From Rhodoferax sp. GW822-FHT02A01 (GTDB lineage: Bacteria > Pseudomonadota > Gammaproteobacteria > Burkholderiales > Burkholderiaceae_C), in the NCBI RefSeq assembly GCF_038784515.1, contig NZ_CP152376.1, positions 4,774,001-4,838,000 on the forward strand: 64,000 nt of DNA, in the 5' to 3' direction. Shown piece after piece: positions 8,101 through 15,620 of the stretch; the stretch's first letter is position 1, and each line of letters begins with the position of its first letter. The translations under genes were made by a program, and so were the position numbers. The notes beneath the pieces were generated by a model. That model was not told the origin of the DNA. It saw only the letters and a list, made by a program, of their open reading frames with translations, and searched no databases.

Positions 8101-8862
8101 ATGTCTGAAACCTGCATTGAATTCAACGACGTAGTGGCCGGTTACAAGGATTTCATGATCCTCAACAACCTGTCGTTCAAGGCCAAGAAGGGCACCATTA
8201 CCCTGCTGCTCGGACCCAACGGCGCGGGCAAGTCCACCGTACTCAAGACGCTCTTTGGCCTGCTCAAACCGCGCCAAGGCAGCATCAAGCTCGACGGTGT
8301 GGAAATCGCTGGTGCAACGCAGAAACAATTGCTGGCACACGGCATTGCCTTCGTGCCGCAAGGCCGCAACCTGTTTGGCCAGCTCACCGTGTTCGAGAAC
8401 CTGGAACTGGGCGGCATCACGCTGGGCATGAAGACCACGCACGAGCGCATTCCCGAGGTGCTGGAGTTCTTCCCCCGCGTGAAAGAGCGCATGAACTCGG
8501 CCGCATCGGCCCTGTCCGGCGGTGAGCAGAAGCAACTGGAGATCGGCCGCGCCCTGCTGCTGCGCCCCAAGGTGATCCTGATCGACGAACCCTCCATCGG
8601 CCTCTCCCCCATGGTAGTGCAGGATGTGTTCAAGCTGCTGCGCCGTCTGGCCAACCAGGGCACCACCGTGCTCATGGTGGAGCAGAACGTCAAGAGCGCC
8701 CTGAAGATTTCGGACGAAGCGATTGCGCTGGAGTCCGGCCGCCTGGTGCTGCAAAAACCCGCCTCCGACCTGCTGGAGGACCCGAACATCGAACGCCTGT
8801 TCCTGGGCGGTGCGCACGGTGCCGCTGCGGCGCCTGCCTCTGATCTGACTTCCGTCGTCTGA
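8101..8862 (+). CDS. livF: ABC transporter ATP-binding protein (LivF family)
   Basis: Second ATPase of the importer (253 aa). Walker A GPNGAGKSTVLKTLFG, signature LSGGEQKQLEIGRALLL and Walker B VILIDEPSIGLSP are intact. The ATG at 8101 (MSETCIEFNDVV) is chosen because earlier in-frame starts add residues unlike any LivF. It is separated from livG by 392 bp with a palindromic element, yet the strand, order and family leave little doubt that the two ATPases form one transporter. Confidence 0.88.
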   Translation: MSETCIEFNDVVAGYKDFMILNNLSFKAKKGTITLLLGPNGAGKSTVLKTLFGLLKPRQGSIKLDGVEIAGATQKQLLAHGIAFVPQGRNLFGQLTVFENLELGGITLGMKTTHERIPEVLEFFPRVKERMNSAASALSGGEQKQLEIGRALLLRPKVILIDEPSIGLSPMVVQDVFKLLRRLANQGTTVLMVEQNVKSALKISDEAIALESGRLVLQKPASDLLEDPNIERLFLGGAHGAAAAPASDLTSVV

Positions 8863-8886
8863 CGCCTTCTACCGGGAGAACCTACC

Positions 8887-9777
8887 ATGCCACAGAGTCA
8901 GAACCTACGCCAAGGCGGCATCGAGCGTGAGGACATTTTCGAAGGCCCCAACCCGCTGGGTCTGATGGGGGTGGAATTCATTGAATACACCACTTCCAAA
9001 CCTCAATCACTGGGTAACGTGCTGGAGACCATGGGCTTTCGGCCCATAGCCCGCCACCGCTCGCGTGAAGTGCTGCTGTACCGTCAGGGCGATCTGAACA
9101 TCATCGTCAATGCCCATGGCGACGGTGCGGTGGTCACCGAGCGCCCACAGATTGCAGCCATCGCCCTGCGCGTGCAGGATGCCGCCGCCGCCTACAAGCG
9201 CGCGTTAGACCGCGGCGCCTGGGCCGTACCTGTGCATGTGGAGGTGATGGAGCTCAACATCCCGGCCATCCATGGCGTGGGCACCAGCCGCATCTATTTT
9301 GTGGACCGGCATGGCGACTTCTCCATCTACGACGTGGACTTCATACCCATTCCCACCGTGGACCAGCATCCACCGGCCGTCACCGGCCTGCACCTCTTCG
9401 GCGTGGTGCAGTACATCGGCAACGAGCGCACGGCAGACTGGACCGAGTTCTACGGCTCACTGTTCGGCTTCACCGCGCTGGAAGACACGCAACGCTTTGG
9501 CATTCTGCCCAAGGGGCGCATTCTGCAAAGCCCGTGCAAGACCTTCTACCTGCAGCTCATCGAGCCCGAGCCCGGCATCCTGGATGTGGAAGACGACGAG
9601 TGCCTGCAGCGCATAGGCCTGGGCACGCCCGACGTGCCTGCCACCGTGGCAGCGCTGCGCAAGCTGGGCATGGACTTCGTTCCGCCCAAGGATGAGCAGC
9701 AGGCCCAGCGCGGTGCCCTGACCCGCACACCAGTCAGTGGAGCCATGTTCGAGCTGGTGCTACAGGTCCGGAGCTGA
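8887..9777 (+). CDS. HPPD-like VOC-superfamily protein (QuiC C-terminal-domain homologue)
   Basis: A 296-aa protein with two vicinal-oxygen-chelate modules resembling 4-hydroxyphenylpyruvate dioxygenase (GVEFIEYTTSKPQSLGNVL near the N-terminus, second module from about residue 165). Expected metal ligands His169 (GLHLFGVVQY) and Glu289 (MFELVLQ) are present. The middle ligand position, normally in QHIA, reads QRIG with Arg242. In pseudomonads a domain of this type is fused to 3-dehydroshikimate dehydratase in QuiC1. Here it is a separate gene 6 bp upstream of the dehydratase. It may be a non-catalytic partner or have altered chemistry. It should not be called an HPPD enzyme. Confidence 0.75.
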   Translation: MPQSQNLRQGGIEREDIFEGPNPLGLMGVEFIEYTTSKPQSLGNVLETMGFRPIARHRSREVLLYRQGDLNIIVNAHGDGAVVTERPQIAAIALRVQDAAAAYKRALDRGAWAVPVHVEVMELNIPAIHGVGTSRIYFVDRHGDFSIYDVDFIPIPTVDQHPPAVTGLHLFGVVQYIGNERTADWTEFYGSLFGFTALEDTQRFGILPKGRILQSPCKTFYLQLIEPEPGILDVEDDECLQRIGLGTPDVPATVAALRKLGMDFVPPKDEQQAQRGALTRTPVSGAMFELVLQVRS

Positions 9778-9783
9778 TCCGCC

Positions 9784-10683
9784 ATGACGCAATTCCAGGG
9801 CAATTTCGACAACTTCGGGATGGACACCATCTCGCTGGCCGGCCCGCTCAAGGCCAAGCTGCAGGCCATCAAGAACGCCGGCTTCACCCAGGTGATGTTG
9901 CTGGCGCGCGACCTGGTAGGGCACCCGGACGGCTGGCGCGCTGCCGTGCAGGAAGTCAAGGACAGCGGCCTGCGCGTCACCGGCTTTCAGGTGTTGCGCG
10001 ACTTCGAGGGCCTGTCAGGACACCTGCACGACTACAAGGTGGACATTGCCAAGTCCATGATGGAGATGTGCCACGCGCTGGACTGCCACGTGATGCTGGC
10101 CTGCTCCTCCACCTCCACGCACGCCACCGGCGACAAGGACAAGCTGGTGCAGGACCTGCGCAAGCTGGCCATGCTGGCCATTCCCATGAACATCAAAATC
10201 GCGTTCGAGGCCTTGTCCTGGGGACGCAACATCAACGAGTTTCCGCAAGCCTGGGACATCATTGCCGAGGCCGACATGCCCAACCTCGGGCTGGGCTTTG
10301 ACTCCTTCCACATGTTCGCCACCAAGACGCCCATGGAAGACCTGGAGCTGCTGGACCCGGACAAGATCTTTCTGGTGCAGCTGGCCGACTTCATGTGGAA
10401 CGAAATCAAGACGGTGGAGGAGCGCATCAGCACGGCGCGCACCTTCCGCGTCTTCCCCGGTGAAGGCGTGCACAGCGATGCCCTGGCCGCCTTGGTGCTC
10501 AAGCTGCACCAACTGGGCTATCGCGGCGACTACAGCTTTGAAGTCTTCAACGATGACTACCAGCAGATGCCGCTGGACGTCGTGGCCCGCCGCGCGCAAA
10601 AAGCGGCGCTCTGGCTGGGTGAGGATGTGCTGCGCCGCTCGGTGCCGCTGCCCAATGCCCTGCGCCTCAAGCGCACCGGCTGA
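9784..10683 (+). CDS. quiC: 3-dehydroshikimate dehydratase-like TIM-barrel protein
   Basis: A 299-aa member of the sugar phosphate isomerase/AP endonuclease 2 fold. Metal-site residues typical of 3-dehydroshikimate dehydratases are visible: Glu142 (FEALSWGR), Asp173 and His176 (GFDSFHMF), Gln199 (VQLADF) and Glu253 (SFEVFND). This enzyme converts 3-dehydroshikimate to protocatechuate without cofactors other than a divalent metal. It lies 6 bp after the HPPD-like gene and in the same cluster as shikimate dehydrogenase and LigAB, which gives it a precursor and a product sink. Substrate assignment rests on motif plus context. Confidence 0.78.
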   Translation: MTQFQGNFDNFGMDTISLAGPLKAKLQAIKNAGFTQVMLLARDLVGHPDGWRAAVQEVKDSGLRVTGFQVLRDFEGLSGHLHDYKVDIAKSMMEMCHALDCHVMLACSSTSTHATGDKDKLVQDLRKLAMLAIPMNIKIAFEALSWGRNINEFPQAWDIIAEADMPNLGLGFDSFHMFATKTPMEDLELLDPDKIFLVQLADFMWNEIKTVEERISTARTFRVFPGEGVHSDALAALVLKLHQLGYRGDYSFEVFNDDYQQMPLDVVARRAQKAALWLGEDVLRRSVPLPNALRLKRTG

Positions 10684-10706
10684 GCGCCTGCTGCGAGTAC
10701 CTGGCC

Positions 10707-11927
10707 ATGAGCAACGTCTTTGAAGGCTTTCTGTCGACCCCAGAAGTGATGGGTGCCTTTGGCGACCGCAATTTCGTGGCCGCCATGTTGCGCTTTGAAG
10801 CGGCATTGGCCCAGGCCCAGGCAGCTGCCGGCCTAATCCCGGAGTCGGCTGCGCAGTCCATCGTGGGAACCTGCAAGGTCGATCTGTTCGACGCCTCCAA
10901 GATCGTGCGCGAAAGCGCGCGCTCTGGCAGTCTGGCCATTCCGCTGGTGAAGACGCTGAAGGAGACCGTGGGCCTCTTCAATCGCGATGCCGTGCCCTTT
11001 GTGCACTTTGGCAGTGTCAGCCAGGATGTGATCGACACCGGCATGGCGCTCATTACCCGCGACGTGCTGGAAATGGTGGAAGCCGATCTGCGCCAGTGCA
11101 TAGACGCCATCTTCTACCTGGCGCAGAAGCACATGGACACTCCCATGCTGGCACGCACCCTGATGCAGCCGGCCTCGGTGACCAGCTTCGGCCTCAAATG
11201 CGTGAACTGGGCCGGCCCGCTGGTGCGCAGCCTCAAGCGTTTGCAGACCGTCAAGACCGGCGCACTCAAGGTGCAATTGGGCGGCGGCATTGGCACCCTG
11301 GCCCGCATGGGCGACAAGGGCCCGCAGATCGCCGCACACATGGCGCAGGCGCTGGGACTGGGCGTGCCTTGCGCGCCCTGGCATACCCAGCGTGACGAAT
11401 GGATTGCGCTGGGCTGCGAACTCGGGCTGATGACCGGCAGCCTGGGCAAGATTGCCAAGGACATCTCCCTGCTCGGCCAGTTCGAGGTGGGTGAAGTGTG
11501 GGAGCGCCACGAGCCCGGCCGCGGCGCATCCAGCGACATGCCGCACAAGAACAATCCGGTGGCCAGCATGGCGGTACTTGCCGCTGCACAACGCGTACCG
11601 CAGCGCGTGGCGGCCATTCTGGCCAGCATGCCGCAGGAGCATGAGCGCGCCCTGGGTGGCTGGCAGGCCGAGTTGGCCGAATGGGCGCAGCTCCTCATGT
11701 CTGCCCACGCCGCCTCCAAGGCCATGGCATCCGCCCTGCCCTATCTGGTGGTGGATACCGAACGCATGCAAGGCCATGTGCAGGCCGCCGGTAGTTCGGT
11801 GGACAAGGACAGTGCCAAGACCTGGTTCGACCCCGCCCTTGCCGTGGGCGCCGGCCAGATGGCACGCAACTACCTGAACGCCCTGCGCGCCGAGCTACCC
11901 GCCGCAAACCACCGCTTGGCCGCCTGA
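10707..11927 (+). CDS. PcaB-like lyase of the fumarase/aspartase superfamily
   Basis: A 406-aa protein of the superfamily that contains 3-carboxy-cis,cis-muconate cycloisomerase and adenylosuccinate lyase. The flexible signature loop is GRGASSDMPHKNNPV (about residues 271-285) and the substrate region is HFGSVSQDVIDTG (100-112). Sequence flavour is PcaB-like. PcaB belongs to the 3,4-cleavage branch, whereas this cluster encodes a 4,5-dioxygenase. The true substrate may thus be something else, or both branches may exist in the cell. It is the last gene of the rightward run, 23 bp after the dehydratase. Confidence 0.75.
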   Translation: MSNVFEGFLSTPEVMGAFGDRNFVAAMLRFEAALAQAQAAAGLIPESAAQSIVGTCKVDLFDASKIVRESARSGSLAIPLVKTLKETVGLFNRDAVPFVHFGSVSQDVIDTGMALITRDVLEMVEADLRQCIDAIFYLAQKHMDTPMLARTLMQPASVTSFGLKCVNWAGPLVRSLKRLQTVKTGALKVQLGGGIGTLARMGDKGPQIAAHMAQALGLGVPCAPWHTQRDEWIALGCELGLMTGSLGKIAKDISLLGQFEVGEVWERHEPGRGASSDMPHKNNPVASMAVLAAAQRVPQRVAAILASMPQEHERALGGWQAELAEWAQLLMSAHAASKAMASALPYLVVDTERMQGHVQAAGSSVDKDSAKTWFDPALAVGAGQMARNYLNALRAELPAANHRLAA

Positions 11928-11949
11928 GCGGCGATCGCTCCCATCACAG

Positions 11950-12894
11950 TCAGTGTTGCAGCACCCACAGCAAGGCGCTGATGGAGAAAAACGAGAGCAC
12001 GGTGGCAGCCAATGTGGCCGCTGCGGCAAAGTCTTCCTGCCCGTAGGCCTGTGCCAGTGTGGGGTAGATGCCCATCATCGGCATGGCGGCCAGCAGCAGC
12101 GCACCGGTCCTGAGTGACGGGTCCAACGCTGCCAGCCCCAGATACGGCAAGGCCAGAATGCACAGCAAGACCATCAGCGGATGCAGCACCAGCTTGCCCA
12201 GCACGATGGGCCATACCCGTTGCCCCATGCCGGCCAGTGGCAAGCCCACCAGCGCACCACCAATCACGAACAGCGACAGGGCACCGCTGGCATTGGAAAA
12301 CAGCGTCACGGTCTGTGTCACCGGTGCTGGCAATTTCCAGCCCGAGATAGAGATGGCCAGCCCGGCCAGCAATCCCACGATCAAGGGCGTCTTGGCGACC
12401 TTGACCAGCGACTGGGCCAACGCCTTGCCCGCATGGCCACTGCCCTTGCCGCGCTCGGCCAATACCAGCAGCAGCGGCAGGATGACCAGGTTCTCCACCA
12501 GCATGTTGAGCGCCAGCACCACGCCGGCCACCGGTGCCAGCGTCAGCAGCAGGATGGGGTAGCCCACGAAGCCGCTGTTGGAGCACCCCATGCCCATGGC
12601 GTAGAAGGTGCTGGTCAGCGGCGATTGGCGCGTTGCATACCGCGTCCAGGAATAGCCAACGCCCAGCACCAGCAAGGTGCCCACCATGTAGGCCAGCAGA
12701 TAGCTGCTGTTGAACACTTCGGAAAACTGCCGCTGCGACAGCGCCTTGAACACCAGCGCAGGCAGGGCCAGATTGAGCACAAACTTGCCAAACACCCGCA
12801 TGTCCAGCTTGGAAAACAACCCCACTTTTGTTAGGCCAAATCCCAAGCCGATGATGAAGTAGATCGGACTGGTGATGGACAGGATATCAAGCAT
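11950..12894 (-). CDS. AEC-family (auxin efflux carrier/malonate-type) transporter
   Basis: Inner-membrane carrier of 314 aa with about ten hydrophobic segments in two inverted halves. The start at 12894 (MLDILSITSPIYFIIGLGFG) matches the family's usual N-terminus; longer versions to 12984 add an unrelated hydrophilic piece. Bacterial members move dicarboxylates, malonate or related acids. It converges with the PcaB-like gene and is divergent from the efflux operon. The substrate is unknown. Confidence 0.85.
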   Translation of the reverse strand: MLDILSITSPIYFIIGLGFGLTKVGLFSKLDMRVFGKFVLNLALPALVFKALSQRQFSEVFNSSYLLAYMVGTLLVLGVGYSWTRYATRQSPLTSTFYAMGMGCSNSGFVGYPILLLTLAPVAGVVLALNMLVENLVILPLLLVLAERGKGSGHAGKALAQSLVKVAKTPLIVGLLAGLAISISGWKLPAPVTQTVTLFSNASGALSLFVIGGALVGLPLAGMGQRVWPIVLGKLVLHPLMVLLCILALPYLGLAALDPSLRTGALLLAAMPMMGIYPTLAQAYGQEDFAAAATLAATVLSFFSISALLWVLQH

Positions 12895-12999
12895 GGGCCG
12901 GGCGTTTGCGAGGAAATTGGGGGGCAGTGTACGTGCCGCCATCCTTCGCTGCCTGCATACCTGATATGCCAAATTGCAAACCACTGCAAAATCGCCACC

Positions 13000-14394
13000 A
13001 TGAATCCGCCCATTCTTCGCCTAACCATCCTGGCAGCTACGCTCACATTGGCTGCATGTTCCAGCCTGATCCCCCCCTCGCAGGTACCAGCCACCGTGGC
13101 CGATCAGTGGCAGGCTCCCTTGCCGCATGAAGGCAACGTAGTGGCATTGGCCCAGTGGTGGCAACAGCAGGGAGACCCGCTGCTGGTGGAGCTGATCAAC
13201 GCGGCACAAGGCGTGAGCCCGTCAGTCTCGCAAGCCCTGGCACGCATGGAGGCCGCCCGCGCCAACCAGGCTGCAGCAGCTTCCGCACTGGTGCCCGAGG
13301 TCAGTGCACAGTACAGCGCCAGCCGAGGCGTCACCCAAATCGGCGTTCCCATGGGAACAACCCAGACGCTGGGTCTGCAGGCAGCCTGGGAGGTCGATCT
13401 GGTCGGGGCCAACAAGGCCGTGAACAACGCGGCACAGGCCCAGGTGGATGGCAGCAAGGCCCAGTGGCACGACGCCCGCGTGTCGGTTGCCGCCGATGTG
13501 GCCAATCTGTATTACGACCTTTCCACCTGCATGCAGTTGCTGGAGGTGACCCGCGCGGATGCGGCCTCGCGTGCCCAGACCGCACGGCTGGCAGATATCA
13601 ATGCCAAGGCCGGATTCACTGCGCCGGCCCAGGCCGCACTGGCACGCGCAAGCGCTGCGGAAGCCAACAACCGCGTGGTGCAGCAGTCCACCCAGTGTGC
13701 GCTGAATACCAAGGCGATGGTGGCGCTCACCGGCCTGGCAGAGGCCGATTTGCAGCCCCAGCTGCAGGCGGCGCTGGCGCAGCCGCTGCACGCCAAACCA
13801 CTGGCGGTGACGCATGTTCCCGCACAGACCATCGCACAACGGCCGGACGTGTTCAGTGCCGAGCGCGATGTGGCCGTGGCCGCTGCCCAGGTGGGCAGCG
13901 CCAAGGCCCAGCGCCTGCCTCGCCTGACATTGAACGGCTCCATCGGGGCGCTGCGCTTCAGTGCCAATGACGCGGACCAGGATCTCAATACCTGGTCTTT
14001 CGGCCCCCTGGCACTGAACCTGCCATTGTTTGACAACGGCAAACGCGCCGCCGCCGTGCAGTCCGCAGAGGCCGCCTATGCCACCTCGGTGGTGACCTAC
14101 CAGGGCAAGGTGCGCCAGGCGGTGCGCGAAGTGGAGGAAGCCCTGGTCAATCTGCAAAGCACCGATGCCCGCAGCGCAGACACCGAAGTCTCTGCACAAG
14201 GGTATGACGAGGCACTGCAAGCCACCGAGCAGCGCTACCGGCAAGGCTTTGCCAGCCTGGTGGAGCTGGAGGACGCGCGCCGCACAGCGCTGGCGGCCAA
14301 GTCCACCCAGCTCAATCTGCTGCTGGAACGCAACCGCGCCTGGGTCGCCCTGTACCGGGCTTTGGGTGGCGGCTGGGACGCCAACACACCCTGA
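13000..14394 (+). CDS. RND efflux outer-membrane lipoprotein (NodT/OprM family)
   Basis: Outer-membrane channel (464 aa) of a tripartite efflux pump. The N-terminus is a lipoprotein signal, ILAATLTLAACSS, with the lipobox Cys at about residue 20. Two repeated OEP domains follow, rich in coiled-coil Ala/Gln. The C-terminal part has the typical RYRQGFASLVELEDARR motif. It is first in an operon with adaptor and pump genes, which is less common than the last position. Confidence 0.88.
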   Translation: MNPPILRLTILAATLTLAACSSLIPPSQVPATVADQWQAPLPHEGNVVALAQWWQQQGDPLLVELINAAQGVSPSVSQALARMEAARANQAAAASALVPEVSAQYSASRGVTQIGVPMGTTQTLGLQAAWEVDLVGANKAVNNAAQAQVDGSKAQWHDARVSVAADVANLYYDLSTCMQLLEVTRADAASRAQTARLADINAKAGFTAPAQAALARASAAEANNRVVQQSTQCALNTKAMVALTGLAEADLQPQLQAALAQPLHAKPLAVTHVPAQTIAQRPDVFSAERDVAVAAAQVGSAKAQRLPRLTLNGSIGALRFSANDADQDLNTWSFGPLALNLPLFDNGKRAAAVQSAEAAYATSVVTYQGKVRQAVREVEEALVNLQSTDARSADTEVSAQGYDEALQATEQRYRQGFASLVELEDARRTALAAKSTQLNLLLERNRAWVALYRALGGGWDANTP

Positions 14395-14450
14395 GCCGAA
14401 CACACCGTTCAACGCCATAACAACCCCAATAGCCTGAAACCAAACACACC

Positions 14451-15608
14451 ATGAAACGCTTCACCTTGCGCCCTGTCTCCCTTGGACTGCTCCTGTCTGT
14501 CACCGCCGTGCTGGGGCTGTCCGCCCTGTTGCTGGCAGCACCCCACGCACACGCAGTGGATGCACCCGCCGCTGCGGCACCGGCCAAGGCCGCGTTGACC
14601 GTGAGCGTGACCAAGGCCGCATCCGCCAACCTGCCCATCAAGCTGAGCGCCAACGGCAACATTGCCGCCTGGCAGGAGGCCAGCATTGGCGCCGAGACCG
14701 GCGGATTGCGGGTGCAGGAGCTGCACGCCAACATTGGCGACAGCGTGCGCCGCGGTCAGTTGCTGGCCACCTTTGCCGCCGAGAGCGTGCAGGCCGATGT
14801 GGCCCTGGCGCGCGCCGCGCTGGCCGAAGCCACCGCCAATGCCGCCGAAGCAGCAGCCAATGCCGAACGTGCCCGCGCCGTAAAAGGCAGTGGCGCCCTG
14901 AGCGATCAGCAGGTCAACCAATATCTCACTGCTGAGCTATCGGCCAAGGCCCGCGTCGACTCTGCCAAGGCGCAACTGGACTCGCAACTGCTGCGCCTGC
15001 AACACGCACAGGTATTGGCACCAGACAGCGGCGTGATTTCTGCGCGCAGCGCCACGGTCGGAGCGGTGCTGGGAGCCGGCACGGAGATGTTCCGCCTGAT
15101 ACGCCAGGGGCGTCTGGAGTGGCGCGCGGAAGTGACCGCTGCCGAACTGGGCCGCATCCAGGTTGGCAGCACCGTGCAGGTCACCACGGCCAGCGGCACG
15201 GTGGTCAAGGGCAAGGTGCGCATGGTGGCTCCCACCGTGGACACTCAGACCCGCGCCGCTCTGGTCTACGTAGATCTGGCAGGCAGCCCTACCCAAGCCG
15301 GCGTCAAGGCCGGCATGTTTGCCAAGGGCGAGTTTGCCTTGGGCAACTCGGCCGGGCTGACGGTGCCGCAACAGTCGGTGGTCGTGCGCGACGGCTTCAA
15401 CTATGTGTTCGCCCTGGGTGCGGGCAACAAGGTAGCACAGCAGAAAGTGGAAATCGGACGGCGCCTGGGCGACCAGGTGGAGGTGCTCAAGGGCCTGCAG
15501 GCCGATGCCACCATCGCCGTGGCCGGTGCCGGATTCCTGAACGATGGCGATACCGTGCGCATTGGCACGGTGGCCGATGGCAAGGCAGCTGCGGCTGCCG
15601 CCAAGTAA
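14451..15608 (+). CDS. RND efflux periplasmic adaptor (membrane fusion protein)
   Basis: A 385-aa adaptor linking the inner-membrane pump to the channel. It has an N-terminal signal/anchor (LGLLLSVTAVLGLSALLLAA), a lipoyl half-motif (GGLRVQELHANIGDSVRRGQ), an alanine-rich alpha-hairpin at about residues 105-190 and a beta-barrel domain. It sits 56 bp after the channel gene and 12 bp before the pump gene. Substrate is not evident. Confidence 0.88.
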   Translation: MKRFTLRPVSLGLLLSVTAVLGLSALLLAAPHAHAVDAPAAAAPAKAALTVSVTKAASANLPIKLSANGNIAAWQEASIGAETGGLRVQELHANIGDSVRRGQLLATFAAESVQADVALARAALAEATANAAEAAANAERARAVKGSGALSDQQVNQYLTAELSAKARVDSAKAQLDSQLLRLQHAQVLAPDSGVISARSATVGAVLGAGTEMFRLIRQGRLEWRAEVTAAELGRIQVGSTVQVTTASGTVVKGKVRMVAPTVDTQTRAALVYVDLAGSPTQAGVKAGMFAKGEFALGNSAGLTVPQQSVVVRDGFNYVFALGAGNKVAQQKVEIGRRLGDQVEVLKGLQADATIAVAGAGFLNDGDTVRIGTVADGKAAAAAAK

Positions 15609-15620
15609 GAGGACCACGCC

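Noticed and set aside
7713-8108. 131-codon frame in the livG-livF gap
   Set aside because: It runs straight through the palindromic element, has no ribosome site and no recognisable features.
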